64,000 bases of DNA, taken from Atrina japonica. Its lineage: Eukaryota > Mollusca > Bivalvia > Pterioida > Pinnidae. A program made the position numbers and the translations under genes. Location: the NCBI GenBank assembly GCA_030159075.1, contig BROG01000297.1:423501-487500 (forward strand). Reading direction: 5' to 3'. Each line of letters begins with the position of its first letter. Positions within the stretch are counted from its first letter, which is position 1. The notes under the pieces were generated by a model. That model was given only the letters and a program-made list of their open reading frames with translations. It did no database searches and was not told the origin of the DNA. Below, piece after piece: positions 1 to 11,694 of this stretch.

Positions 1-842
1 TTGTATTTTACTATATAATGACCCTTTATATAGTGGTCACCTGTTCAACGCGGTCAGCGGCCACTTGTTTACGGCCCGACAATCGACGATTTTTTCGTAT
101 AGCGGCCATTCCACTTGAACCATGAGGGCGAGTAAATTAGAGTTATCCTTCTTGCTACTACTTTCGAAGTGCATCATGTTTTTTCACGTAACTTGCTTTC
201 AGCGATTCGGATCTCACCTAGACTTTCCATTAAATCTATGTTAAACTTCGAAGCGAGATGTTTGTTTATTACCTGGATTGATTGTATAAACATACCTCCA
301 GGCGAGGTACACACAAGGTGTTTATGTAATTGGTTAATTGGATTATTAACGCAAACAGACGGCTTTCGATGGGAGACCAAGATTAAACGATACCGCATCT
401 CGACGACCTTCTACCAAGCTACACGTGCCTAATTGTAGTAATTACCATGCGGCATGCGGCTTTTCAACCTTTTGTTTCGAATACAGTTACCCAACTCGGT
501 ACAACAAAAGGAATAATGGTATGACTGAGGGACAGTTTGCAAAACTGTTATGCTTTTCAATTGATACATGATTATCATGATTTCATATTTAATTGATACG
601 TGTATGTGGTACTTGACTCAGGTGAAATAGATTTCTATAATTTAAGTGAAAACATTGAAAATTTGTTGGTATTTATTTAATAAAAGTTATATTTTAACTG
701 AATTTTGTTGATTTATATGCATGTATATAAATAAGAATTACATTTGGACATGTGGTTATTATTGCATATATATATACAAGTATGGTGAGTTTGAAAGACA
801 CGCACATCAATATAGAAAAATAATTTTGGTACATTTCACCTA
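1..842. other. No gene supported; upstream/intronic AT-rich sequence
   Basis: The first ~120 bases contain phrases like gtggtcacctg and tatagcggccatt that resemble the interior of the inverted-repeat elements described below. A 40-codon frame from ATG 122 to the stop at 242-244 starts with a hydrophobic, signal-peptide-like stretch; it is discussed as a finding, not called a gene. The rest is AT-rich with no recognised feature. Confidence 0.5.
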
Positions 843-849
843 TCATGGC

Positions 850-929
850 CGACCCTGTATATAGGGGTCACCTGTCTATAGGGGCCAAAATTGGTCATCC
901 CCTTGAGTGGCCCCTATACACAGGTTTTA

Positions 930-963
<34 letters not shown>
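850..963 (+). repeat. Short inverted-repeat (MITE-like) relic followed by (TA)n
   Basis: Sequence from about 850 to 936 carries the alternating phrases tataggggtcacctgt and cacaggttttactgta, shared with the 'tacagtgaaac' element family, in a shortened copy. A (TA)n microsatellite at about 932-963 directly abuts the terminal 'actgta'. Confidence 0.6.
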
Positions 964-966
<3 letters not shown>

Positions 967-2465
967 TTGTAGTTTTCACCTTTTTAGATGGCAGGGACTA
1001 AATGTCTGGAGAGCTAATGCCCCATGCACCCTGCAGTGGCGGCGTCCGCGTCATTCATGAACCAAAATTTTAACATGGGAGATAACATTTTAAGTACACA
1101 GAACAGAGTTTTGATATATCACATGTATACTACTTGGGATTAGAGGTAACCAATGGTACCTTGACTTTTGACCTAATGATCCGGACCTCTGAATTTTACC
1201 TACTTTTTAAAAACTTTTTGTTGAAAAATTTAAACATTATTCCAATTATGGAGCTGTTGAAAAGGAAGAGAAATGGCAGGTTTAGATGCATAGGATGTGA
1301 TGAGCAGTATACGCCCATTTCATACAAATAAACGACTGATTAACTTCACACAATAGAATTTTCATTTGACATATAAGGAGCAATGTCCTAGGGATTTTTT
1401 TGTAAGCTGTCTTCTTTTCCAAGGACATTTTCCTGCATTTTGTTCTCAAACAAGGATAACAAGACAGGATCAACTTGGGGCTGAACTTAAATTCCTCTAA
1501 ATTGAAAATTTTTGTTTCTGTCAAATTGCATCTCTGACACCTCAAAATTCACAAGCTGATATTTTGCTAATGTTTTGCACATTGGACATGCATAGAACAT
1601 CTTCCTAGAAGTTTTACAATTTACACAATTTTCCTCTCGTGACCCTCTGTTGGCAAAACTATGTCACCAACTGTGTAGCCTACTCCGTAACCTCACCCAA
1701 GTTTGTTTACAAGTGAATGAAACAGCATAAAGTAGATCCGTCATTTGCTCTGGTTAAAGTCAACGAATTTTCACGTGAAAATGTTATCTTACCCTACCCC
1801 ATAAAGACAAGGAAATCTTTTCCGTTATTTTTGTGAATCTCCCTGCCCACAGTGGGAGAAACAGTTATTTTTTCATGGATAATCCTGGTCTTTCACTTTT
1901 CTCTCTGCCAGGAGAATTTGTTTTCCTCTGAAGAGTATACAGTCACACAGAAATACTCTGATGCACAGCAAAGAAACTCTGTGGAAAATTAAGGACAAAT
2001 AAATGAGTTTTCCTAATATCGGGGAGTTAATGTCCATTTAGCCGCAGGAATGGCAATTCTTTGAGAATTTATATTGATTATTGCTTTATGTAATTAAATG
2101 ATATTGTATACTGGTATATATCATTAGTGAAATGCTGAATATTTTAGTGTTCTGATAATTTATCGATGAAAGAATTCTGATTTCAAGTTATACATGTACT
2201 TTAAATGGATAGAGAATGACTACTACTTAGGTAGAACATCAAGAAACAAAATTATATAACCCACACTCCGCAGTTTCTTATGCAGTTATAAGATGGCAGC
2301 TTAGTGTTAATGGTGGATTTTAGAAAACCAGGACTCATTTGCACAATACGTTTTTAAATTGAACTTGAAGTAAACCATTGTTAATCCAGTGGGTTTACTG
2401 TAGGTTAGATTTAACAATGTATTGTGCAACCGGGTCCTAGATATATAATGTACAGTACTGTTTGA
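964..2465. other. No feature recognised
   Basis: AT-rich intronic or intergenic sequence. Open frames are short, lack splice or start context and resemble no known family. I see no tandem or inverted structure of note. Confidence 0.5.
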
Positions 2466-2469
2466 AAAA

Positions 2470-2640
2470 AAAAAACCTGGTCTTCGGCAAGTAAGTCAGT
2501 AAAATACATGCAAAATCTGAACATAAATCCCGGCTGTGCTCATGTGGCCTAAAAGTGAGAGACTTGGGAATTTCAAGTGTGATGATCTGAGCCATGGAAT
2601 GCCCCCCCTCAACCCCCCCCCCCCACCCCCCCAAAAAACC
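2470..2640 (-). mobile_element. SINE-B fragment (degenerate), next to a C-rich run
   Basis: Read on the minus strand this matches the tRNA-like head and body of the SINE-B family, with the reversed phrases 'gagagacttg' and 'ggtcttcggcaagtaa'. It is old and diverged. A C-rich tract (about 2604-2632) adjoins it. Confidence 0.45.
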
Positions 2641-2999
2641 CAGAGAGCATCATATATAAGATCATCAAATTATTAGTAGTGAAAAAGGAGTCGGCCATAT
2701 TTTCTTAAAACATACAAAGTAAATATTAGTCTGGGGAACCGTGGTACATTCAGATGAAAGAATCTAATCTCTTCTTGGGCTCTAATTTTGAGGTACATGT
2801 GAGGGAATGATTACTACATGGGTGGATGGATGAAGCAGAGAAAACGTGTGTCAAAACTGATAACCATCTTTCTTTATCATATACAGGGCACTTCCCTAAT
2901 AACTCTGTGGATCAAATCTAGGTCAACAAATATAAAGTAAAAAAAAAATAGGTCAAGAAATATAAGGTAAAAACTCTAGGCCAACATACATAAAGTAAA

Positions 3000-3263
3000 T
3001 TGTTTGTTTGTTTGTTTATTGTTGTTTAACGTCCCATTCAAGAATCTTTCACTCATATGGAGACGTCACCAAATGTGAAGGGCTTCAAATTTGGCCTATG
3101 CTCGGCACTTACAACCATTGAGCAGTGAGGATTCTTTAACGTGCCGACACCTACTGCAACACGGAACTTCGATTTTTACTGTCTCATCCAAAGGACAGGA
3201 AACCAACCTGCCGCTGGCTAAACTCGAACTTGAGTGCACTACCGACTGAGCCAGGCCGGCTCA
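3000..3263 (-). mobile_element. tRNA-derived SINE (family A), copy 1
   Basis: On the minus strand it starts with a tRNA-like head containing box A (tggctcagtcggtag). It continues through a conserved central segment (ctccatatgagtgaaag) and ends in gttaaacaacaataaacaaa. Part of the box B region is deleted compared with copy 2. Layout is that of molluscan tRNA-SINEs; possible membership of the V-SINE/RUDI group needs a library comparison. Confidence 0.8.
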
Positions 3264-3512
3264 ACATAAAGTAAAGTAAAAAATCTAAGTCAACAAATAT
3301 GAAGTAAAAAAATCTAGGTCAACAAATATAAAGTAAAAAAAAATCTAGGTCAACAAATATAAAGTAAAAAGATATAAAAATAAAAAAAAAGATATAGGTC
3401 AACAAATATAAAGTAAAAAGATAAGGTAAAAAATCTATACATCAACAAATATAAATTAAAAAACAAGGTCAACAAATATGAAGGTTAAAAGATATAGGTC
3501 AACAAATATAAA

Positions 3513-3799
3513 GTTTGTTTGTTTGTTTATTGTTGTTTAATGTCCCACTCGAGAATATTTCACTCATATGGAGACGTCACCAAATGCCGGTGAAGGGCTT
3601 CAAATTTTGGCCTATGCTCGGCACTTACGGCCATTGAGCAGTAGGGTTCTTTAACGTGCCAACACCTACTGTGACACGGGACCTCCAGCTTTTACTGTCT
3701 CATCCGAAAGACAGGAAACCAACCTGTCGCCGGTGGGACTCGAACTCACGACCTCACGATCCAGAGTCGAGCGCACTACCGACTGAGCCAGGCTGGCTC
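3513..3799 (-). mobile_element. tRNA-derived SINE (family A), copy 2, near full length
   Basis: Reverse complement begins with tgagccagcctggctcagtc. It has a good box A (tggctcagtcgg) and box B (gagttcgagtccc), then the body 'gacgtctccatatgagtg' and a (gttt)n-type tail. The flanks share caaatataaag, compatible with a target-site duplication but also with the surrounding tandem unit. Confidence 0.85.
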
Positions 3800-3975
3800 A
3801 CAAATATAAAGTAAAAAGATATAGGTCAACAAATATAAAGTAAAAAGATATAGGTCGACAAATATAAAGTAAAAAAAAAAAAATTAGATCAACAATTATA
3901 ACGTAAAAAAAAACTAAATCAACAAATATGAAGTAAAAATATCTAGGTCAACAAATATAAAGTAAAAAAACCCAA

Positions 3976-4487
3976 AAAACAAAACCACAAATACTTTCAA
4001 AGCTATTGGAAGATGTAGAACAAAGACAAGGATTTGTCAGGAGAAAAAGGACAAGCTTTTTGTATATGTGTGAGAATGGTATTTTGATATTTATAAGCTG
4101 ATTTGTGAGATATATTGACGCGAAATATCGCAGATTTTTATAATAACACTCACTGGAACTTTTTTGTGATACTTACATGAGCAAAATTCATTACTAGTAC
4201 ATGTATATATTTATGTTAACACGTGTTAGATTCGATGGCGCTTTAGATTTTCTGGGTTTTTTTTTTTCTTTTAATCAAATACCTGTAAATATTTCCTTTC
4301 TTTGTTGTATTGTATCATATATACATTTATCGACTTTTAAATCATTTGTTATTGGGATTTATCAAACTTGAGAAAATTTATATTCACTGATCTGGAAGGC
4401 GAGATATATATTTTCTTTGTTTATGATAAATCCTGATTGTGACCAATTTAAATAGAGAGTAATACATGGCAAAATCTGTATCACATG

Positions 4488-4518
<31 letters not shown>

Positions 4519-4540
4519 GAGGGCTGGATAAATGATTCAA
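3976..4540. other. No feature recognised
   Basis: AT-rich sequence with several homopolymer T runs; no supported gene or repeat. Confidence 0.4.
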
Positions 4541-4544
4541 GCTA

Positions 4545-4790
4545 GTATTTTTTGGTACAAATCGGAACATTAATTTTTGATGCGTTTTTAATGTCTTTTC
4601 AGGCTTTGTCATTTTTATTCATTTTTGCATGATATCATCTATTGTCTACCCTTGTATTCACTTTGATGCATTCATTTAATGTGTTTTGTTAGTAATTAGG
4701 TGAAAAAATGATTTTTTTTTGCAAAACGTTTGCTGAAATTGAATCTTTAGTTATTCTTTAGAATTTTTTTATGTATCTTTTAAAGACTGC
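4545..4790 (+). repeat. Fragment of the 'gtgagcgac' bivalve dispersed repeat
   Basis: This shares an ordered set of phrases with 51365-51590: ttaatttttgacgcgttttt-like text, 'catttttgcatgat', 'ttaatgtg.tt' and 'aggtgaa.aaatg', then 'gctgaa.t'. It is an internal fragment with both ends missing. Confidence 0.65.
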
Positions 4791-4819
4791 AAAAAAGGGG
4801 GGCACTTTTCACACTATCA

Positions 4820-4985
4820 GCTTTTGTTGCAAAGAGACCACTGGCCTTCTGCAAGTAAACTGGCAAACATTCTTACAAAAATTCGTTTAGGATCCAGTGT
4901 GACTTGAACCTGCGCTGACCAGAAGTGAGAGACATCATGGTTCAAAAGTGTGATGCTGTAACCACTTGACCACAGAGACCCCTAT
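4820..4985 (-). mobile_element. SINE-B copy
   Basis: Read on the minus strand, a tRNA-like head (gtggtcaagtggttacagc; box B-like caggttcaagtc) is followed by the family body 'cagtttacttgcagaaggcc' and 'agtggtctcttt'. The A and B boxes are partly mutated. Confidence 0.7.
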
Positions 4986-4989
4986 ATAA

Positions 4990-5812
4990 CTAGTAACTAT
5001 AAGCTATAAATTGAGGCAAATAATCTCGGACGATATAAAATGAAGATCTGACTGAGCGCAGTTAAGATTTAATTTACATTGGGAATATTACCAGTGCTTA
5101 AAGGTTAAGTCAGAGTAAAGACGGAGGTTATTGATAGTTTAGGGAAAAATCGGTTGATATGATATTAGCCTACGTAACAAACTACTTTGGTGTCTAGTAA
5201 TCAACGTAAATCAAATCTGATGCATCTTAATCACAATCACGATATAAATAGCAATGAAAGTAAACAACCACGGGAGAAATTCTTATATCTGTAAGCCGTC
5301 GGAAGTTCGTAGTTTTCAACAGATTCTGCAGTATTCGACATTTTCTGTTATTTTTTTTTTTAATTATGGTAAACAGATAGTTTCATTATCTAATATTGGA
5401 TCTTTAAACAACAGAAGATTGATATTTTTAAAATACTGTAAGATTATATAAAATGTGATTTAATAAGAGAATATATCAAACTAGATGCAGAAACAAAGCA
5501 GTATAATTGATAAAGATGGGTTAATTACGTGTATTTTATGATATTCTGTTGGTTACAGAAGCTGTCGATGAGCCAGACTGCTGAATTTACATGTACAATA
5601 CCATGCCAAAAGTTTGAGTCAATTGTTGCCATTTTCCCATAGTTTTCTTATGTTGTACTAGTATTCCAGGGCTTAATGTTACCATAACTCTCTGTGTAAG
5701 TTTAATTTAAAATCAGTCATAGTTAAACTCATTCATCTGGATATTTGAAAGAATAAAAAAAAAAAAGATGTTTTTACTTAATTTTTGTATTGGGTAAGTA
5801 TTAGGTATCAGC
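4990..5812. other. No feature recognised
   Basis: AT-rich; only short frames without context. No repeat identified. Confidence 0.4.
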
Positions 5813-5904
5813 TTAACTTATCAACCCCTGAAAAATAATGGACTCTGCTGTAAAGCAATGGCATAGACCAGTCCAAATTTGTATCTAGGGGTGAATGAGT
5901 TAAA
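5812..5904 (+). mobile_element. ~90-bp mini inverted-repeat element ('actcat' family)
   Basis: Termini ttaacttatcaacccct and the complement of aggggtgaatgagttaa form an imperfect inverted repeat of about 17 bp. Interior: aatggactctgctgtaaa and accagtccaaat. TTAA at both ends may be the target duplication. Confidence 0.65.
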
Positions 5905-5959
5905 TGACATCAGTCTCAATAGACACCTGTTCAAGAGATTAAAGAAAGAGAGTACCGGT

Positions 5960-6050
5960 AGGTTTAATTCCCATTTCACCCCTAAAGACTCATTTGAATT
6001 AGTCTACGTCATTGGTTTACAGAAGAATCCATTGTTTTTTCAGATGTACA
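5960..6050 (-). mobile_element. ~90-bp mini inverted-repeat element ('actcat' family), diverged
   Basis: Opposite orientation to the copy 60 bp upstream: catttcacccctaa, then acagaagaatccattgtttt. The distal end is eroded. Confidence 0.5.
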
Positions 6051-6672
6051 TGTAAGAGGTAGAAATAGTGACTTTAGGCTAGAGGAAGATTTTAGCATCA
6101 GCCGTTATCAATGACAAGTTGTAATTTATTTTTGTCTAGCATTTGCCCATGTTGATATGAATAAAGTAGAAGAAATATTACATGTGACAAAATTTTAGTC
6201 TGAAAACTCATTTGATATATAGTACGTGATTTAACTTGATTTACAGCAGTTTGTTGATAATATTTTGATGGAAAACAAGTAGCAATCTGATCATCCATGT
6301 ACGTTTCTTCTGTGATGTTTCGCAATAGATACATTTTTACACTTTAGAAAGTGTGATCGTCACTATCAGAAATAGACGACATGATGTTTATGATGTAATT
6401 TCTGTCCTTCATTTGTCAACATTTAACATAACCACGTTGTTGTGTTTACGTAAGTTCAAAGCTCGGTTAAAGAGTACACCAAGCTGTCTGAAAATGAATC
6501 TCAAAATGTAACAATTTTGAACCGAGAATCTGTTTAATCGTAGGTTTCTTTTTAGTCAGGTCCCCATCTAGCATGTCCTATGACATACATGTAATGGTGA
6601 CCAGGTATACTATGCTTATAAATGTTATGACTTTGGCTTTGAATTTGATTACCAGGTTACAAGAGTATGAGA
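6051..6672. other. No feature recognised
   Basis: AT-rich; no supported gene or repeat. Confidence 0.4.
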
Positions 6673-7002
6673 TACCGTATCGACCCAATAAATGCCGTAG
6701 ATCCTATAAAAAATAGGAAAAAAGGGGTGGGCGCTTATTGGGCCTAATTAATGGTCAAATTGGTGTAAAGCAATTCATTTTTGATAAGGTACAGTGGTAA
6801 AGTTGTTGTACAAAAAATGTAATTAATACAGTGGAGACTTATCGACATTCCAGTGTGGTACAGAGCTAGAGATAAAATGACATTTACATTTTTTCGGGTC
6901 CATATCGCCTTGTCAACCGGCTAGAAAAGATACTCGATCTTGTGTGAAAAAGGGGGAGGGGTGCTTATAGGGACATGGGCGCTTATTTGGTCAAATACGG
7001 TA
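6673..7002. mobile_element. MITE-like element with 'taccgtat' termini, copy 1
   Basis: Starts taccgtatcgacccaataa and ends in the inverted form, ttatttggtcaaatacggta. Subterminal inverted phrases gggcgcttattggg and gtgcttatagggacatggg. Length about 330 bp, no coding capacity. A second copy lies at 46990-47286. Confidence 0.8.
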
Positions 7003-7515
7003 GGCCCACATACATAGTCTAGTACAGAAAACAAATCACATTCACTATATCATGTATCAAGTCGTATAGATAATTAAATGAAAAAAGAGGAATTTGCTTA
7101 ATGTTTATTGTTAAAGAAATCCATTTTTCTTCAACATTTACGTGTAAGTTTCAGTGTTGCAAAATGATAGATCAACAATTTCACTTAAAGGTCTGTACAT
7201 CAACATTTTTGGATAATATATAAAGCTTTGCTTTTTTTATCCTCATCATTTCTGTTTGAGATCTGAAATCAACAGTATAATTATGCAAAAATGTTAGGTT
7301 AATACACCCAAATCTGCTCATAATTAACATTTCAGGTGAGATAATTGTTGTGTAAACATGTGACATGACGAAAATTGAACACTTGATGTTTGAGTTATCT
7401 CCCTTAGTCATCAAACTATGAAGTATACAAGCAACCTGAAATATAAGAAATAAACAAGGAGAATGAAAACAGTAGCTATGAGCATGACGTTGTTATACAA
7501 AGGTGGTCACTAAAG
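7003..7515. other. No feature recognised
   Basis: AT-rich; no supported gene or repeat. Confidence 0.4.
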
Positions 7516-7519
7516 CAGG

Positions 7520-7930
7520 TTAGACTGTAGTAAAGATAAATCTGAAGCCCGGAGCTTTCAAAAAAATGTAGACAAAAGGATATCACAAGTCTAGAATCTG
7601 AACATCTTGTAGTTAAAGAGATATCTAAAGTCTGGAGCCTAGATAGCATGCAGACAAGAGGCGGTCCAAAGTCTAGAATCTGAACATCTTGTAGTTAAAA
7701 ATATATCTAAGGTCTGGAGCCTAGAAGGCATGCAGACAAGAGGAGGTCCAAAGTCTAGAATTAGAATATCTTGTAGTTAAAGAAATATCTAAGGTCTGGA
7801 GCCTAGATAGCATGCAGACAAGAGGAGGTCCAAAGTCTAAAATCTGAACATCTTTAAGTCTTCACAGTACACAGACATTATATCAAATGTCTAAAATCCA
7901 GAAACCCAAAGTCTAGAATCTGGACCTCAA
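7520..7930 (+). repeat. Tandem repeat, unit 82 bp
   Basis: The phrase aacatcttgtagtta recurs at about 7601, 7683 and 7765, and a shortened version at 7847, exactly 82 bp apart. Each unit contains ggtctggagcctaga, catgcagacaagagg and aaagtctagaatc. Weaker partial units flank it on both sides. Confidence 0.9.
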
Positions 7931-7934
7931 ATAT

Positions 7935-9073
7935 ATATCAAAGGTCTATAATCTTATCAGCATGGAAACAAGGTAATAATTATCCATAGTCTAGAACATG
8001 AATAACTATTAAATCAAGAATAAAAATGCCTCAGAGGTTTTGGATGTGAACAAAACCCAATCAGAGATTTATCAAATGTATTATCATTAAGCAGATGTTG
8101 ACAAGAAGTACGAGATATATTTGACTTTTGATGTATAGATAGTTTATATATAAGATATTGACCTAGCATCACTGTCGCATTAGGAATCGTATTTAGATGT
8201 CATACTCACATTTCTAACGATGTATACGACCGTATTTTCATTCTCCCGTGGATTGAATGTCAATGTCTCCAAATCACTGCCTCTAGAGTGCGGATGCTCT
8301 GGTACTAGGAGTACATACATATAATCATAAATAAAAATATCCCAGAATAGTCAAATGATCGAGAGAAATAGATTTTGAAGTAAAATATATATATATATAT
8401 ATATCTTTCTATTTTACCTGATTCTCTGTGATTTATGCCTGTTAAATGACAAAGCAGTTTTAGATGAGTTAGGATTGTCAAAGATGAACAGCTCGACTGC
8501 TCAGCTGAAGTGATACCTAAAAGAACCTGTAAACTTATCTCGTATGTTTAATTTTGACTTTGTTTATATTGGGGAAAAATTTTGTTTAAATGTTTTTTAT
8601 TCATTTTTTTTTAAAAATAAATACTGTTTTCTTAGCGCTAAAATTACATCCATAATACTTGGAACAATCGGCTGGTAACCTTACTGCAAGCGAAAAATAA
8701 TGATATTAATGATATCTCGAAAGGAAGGAGCAGTCGACAGCAGACGCCATTGAATTTCTTTCAATAACTTGACGGTTTTATTTATGTAAAGATTGTAATT
8801 GCTTACAGTCCAAACAATAAAAGCTTAAGTACGCAACTCCATCGGACCGCATCGTACCTGTTCAGAAGGGTGACAAAAGTGAGGGATTTTTTTTTTTATT
8901 TTCTGGCCTGGAAGGCCCGCCGGGGGGCATCTAGTGTTTGGATCGTCCATCTGTCTGTCTGTAATTCGTCTGTAATTCTGTCCCACTTACATATAAACAT
9001 CACATGTCCCTGGGGGTGGGATCAAAATGTAGGACATTGTAATATTTGCCAGCAAAAAAATTTGTTGGAACCA

Positions 9074-9105
<32 letters not shown>

Positions 9106-9110
9106 CTCTA
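7935..9110. other. No gene; (AT)n and a dispersed-repeat fragment
   Basis: Contains an (AT)n tract at about 8382-8404. A GC-richer patch at 8905-9050 (ggaaggcccgccggggggca, then gtctgtctgt) looks like a fragment of a dispersed repeat, but I could not match its ends. Nothing else recognised. Confidence 0.4.
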
Positions 9111-9111
9111 G

Positions 9112-9290
9112 AGTAAAACCTGCTTTAGCGACTACCTGTGTATAAAGACCACCTAGTCACAAAGACCGTTTTTTGCTGTCCCCAATAGTACCATTTGTGT
9201 ATAAATCAACTTCTATATAAAGACCACCTCCCTATAAAAACTGGTTTTCTTGTGACCTTAAGGAGGTCGTTATATACAAGTTTCACTATC
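9112..9290 (-). mobile_element. MITE-like element, 'tacagtgaaac' family
   Basis: About 180 bp. Internal phrases taaagaccacctccctata, tgctgtccccaatagtacca and aggaggtcgttatata occur in the same order as in the other copies of the family, read on the minus strand. Terminal inverted repeats agtaaaacctg and agtgaaacttg are partly eroded. Confidence 0.8.
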
Positions 9291-9294
9291 TATA

Positions 9295-10135
9295 TTGTAT
9301 AGAAAACCACTTTTTCAAAACATTCATGGAGAGTCATTTCCAAAGCAACTTTGATGAAAACCATAAACTCAAAATATCTAACATTTTCATCGTATATTTG
9401 CTCGTAAGGTTAAAATGTTCTGTTTTCAAGATTGAGCAATTTTAACAGAAACTTAAATATCTTATGTCAGAACTCCCTATTTGTACATGTACATATTAAA
9501 AAGAAACATTAAAATTATGCATCTTGCTGCAGAACCTATCAGTTCTCTAAAACAAAACAATGGACAAACACAAACACTTCCATACATTAATAGTCAGTGG
9601 TGAAAATGGCACCGAAATTGAATGAGAAAAAAGGACTTTGTAATATTATTTGGAAAATATGTGGTTTTAAATGAAATATATTGAGAAAAATAAATAAGTT
9701 TCCTCACTTTTGTCATGTGCTATACATGATTAAAAGATCAAAGATCCTGACTTAAGGAAAAGGACTGAAAATCCCAATTATGGAAATTAAAATTATAATA
9801 ATAATAAAAAAAACCAACAACAGACAGATAGATTTATTGAAATCCCAGAAGTAATAACCCGAGTTAGACTTAGGGCTTCGTGTACTTTCTGGTATTATTG
9901 CTACTGGAGACAATACAAGGATGGATTACATTGTAACATTGTTCAGCAGCGAATAATGAATTTTCATTATGTGAATGCTGTAAATAGTGCATTCTGAACT
10001 GTAATTGTAAGACTATTGAAGAAATAACCAAGTCAAATTGCCGGATATGCTACAAAGCAACTGGTGATAATACGAACAGTATTTTTCTAAAAAAAAATGT
10101 TCGGGATGAAATCGACTTATTTACAAATAGTGCCT
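9295..10135. other. No feature recognised
   Basis: AT-rich; no supported gene or repeat. Confidence 0.4.
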
Positions 10136-10139
10136 CTGC

Positions 10140-10440
10140 ATAAAGTTGCCCAGTGGTTAGAGCATCACGCTTTGAACTTAATGAAGTCTCTCACTTCTGT
10201 TCAGCATAGGTTCGAGCCCTGTTGGAACCTAAGCTGATTATTGCGAGAAAGTTTGCTGCAGTTTACTTGTGGAAGGCCAGTGGTCTCTTCCGGGGTACAT
10301 TGTAACCCGATTCTCTCCTCCACTATTTAAAGCTGCATGGCCACCACCATATATTTTATAAAACTGAAAAATTTGTTGTGTGTCATATGTAAAATACTAT
10401 TCAAAATTCAAATATATTTACAAAACTGTTTAACAGCCCA
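10140..10440 (+). mobile_element. SINE-B copy, near full length
   Basis: tRNA-like head with box A (tgcccagtggttagagc) and box B (aggttcgagccc). Body: gtttgctgcagtttacttgt, ggaaggccagtggtctctt and cattgtaacccgattctc. Tail: accatata...actgaaaaatt and a degraded 'ataaaatac.attcaaa'. One of the best copies of the family here. Confidence 0.85.
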
Positions 10441-10564
10441 CAACTTGAGGTTATTACGTGGTGCAATGCTATACATGTGCACTGACAGGCATGAAATGAT
10501 ACCACCTATTGTACTGAATACTGCTTGTGGTCATTTGGTACAAAATGGTAGGCAGATAATCATA

Positions 10565-10760
10565 TAAAACCCCCCGCTGGAACCTACATGTAAGCTGAGT
10601 TTAATTATTTTGTGAGAATTTTTGGCAGTTTGCTTGTGGAAGGCCCATGGTCACTTCGAAAAAAGATCTTCATGGAGTGCATTGTAAACAGGTTCCTTCC
10701 TTCATTATTCAGTACCGACTGCCACCATATGACTGAAAGTGTTAGTGTTGCTAAGACAAC
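10565..10760 (+). mobile_element. SINE-B copy lacking the tRNA head
   Basis: Begins at ctggaacctacatgtaagct and follows the family body through ttgtggaaggcccatggtca and gtaaacaggttcc to ccatatgactgaaa. It is 5'-truncated. Confidence 0.7.
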
Positions 10761-10765
10761 ATGTA

Positions 10766-10856
10766 ACTCATCATCCCCTGAAAAATAATGGACTCTTCTG
10801 TAAATTAATTATTTAGGCCAGTCCAAATGTGTGTTTAGGGATCAATGAGTTAAACA
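10766..10856 (+). mobile_element. ~90-bp mini inverted-repeat element ('actcat' family)
   Basis: Starts taactcatcatcccctg and ends ggatcaatgagttaa. Interior aatggactcttctgtaaa and cagtccaaatgtg as in the other copies. Confidence 0.7.
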
Positions 10857-11270
10857 AAACAAAACAAAAAGTCATAAAATGCACAGACCTTTATGGTTTA
10901 TAAAAATATTATTGAGTTTGTATGTAAAGAGAGATAACTCTTGTAGTTACTTCAGTCCGAGAATTGTGTTTACGTAGTTATCTTTCTTAGATTATATTTG
11001 CGTATGTTGGCAATGAATTCTGTGAGCCTTAAATGTTTAGGATAAAGATTGTTTTATGGGTTAAAGAATTTAAAAAAGGGTAAATAGTAATTGAATATAA
11101 TAAACCTCATCTTTGATACTAAGGTGATATATATATATATTTTTTTTTTCCAGTACATATGTGTACATCATTTTTGTTTCAGTTGCTCTAGAAGGGCACC
11201 TGTTTACATGTTAGCAAGTACTAAATGGTCTTGAAAGAAAAGCAAGAGTTTAGTGCAAGACAAATGTTAT

Positions 11271-11362
11271 CTAACTCATCAAGCCCTGAAAAACAATGGA
11301 CTCTTCTTTAAATCAATGACTTAGACCAGTTCACATTTGTCTTTAGGGGTAAATGAGTTGAG
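11271..11362 (+). mobile_element. ~90-bp mini inverted-repeat element ('actcat' family)
   Basis: Starts taactcatcaagccctg and ends taggggtaaatgagttg. Inverted ends and interior shared with the copies at 5812 and 10766. Confidence 0.7.
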
Positions 11363-11424
11363 GCCAAGCATCATTTGGTACTGCCTTGGATATTATTAAC
11401 TTTGAAGCTGGACAACAATTGGCT

Positions 11425-11640
11425 TTAGATTGCTTGCTTGCTTGCTTTTGGCTTTATTTAAGGAGTGGCGTGACTATACTTTAAGCCTTTGCCACTCGCC
11501 CCTGTGGGCTGGGGACAGGTAGTTGTTTAGTGTGACTGTATTTGTGTCCTAGCTTCTTGAGTGGTCCATTATTTCTAACAGCTCTTTAACTGAGACCGCA
11601 CTTGTATTATCTGGAAATGAAAAATATTATCGTCTAGCAC
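11425..11640 (-). mobile_element. SINE-D fragment (tRNA head missing)
   Basis: Shares with 18012-18342 the phrases tgcttgcttttggctt, gagtggcgtgacta, gccactcgcccctgtg and gagtggtccatta. The tRNA-like end present in the other copy is absent. Confidence 0.65.
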
Positions 11641-11694
11641 TGGATATGATGAGATCAACGTCAGAGTGGTCTCAAACTCATCTTTTGATTCACG

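Larger units (their letters stand above)
2930..3975 (+). repeat. AT-rich minisatellite, unit about 29 bp
   Basis: The phrase ggtcaacaaatataaagtaa, followed by aaagatata, recurs with small length changes throughout. The array is interrupted by two SINE-A insertions (3000-3263 and 3513-3799), so its original length was roughly 0.5 kb. Units vary in their A runs, as expected from slippage. Confidence 0.85.

Noticed and set aside
136..432. Frame with RCLFITWIDC resembling the GCLF..LC motif of IA-2 proteins
   Set aside because: Cys spacing differs, no start codon in frame, and the best donor (gag/gtacac) is phase 0, which does not fit the next exon.
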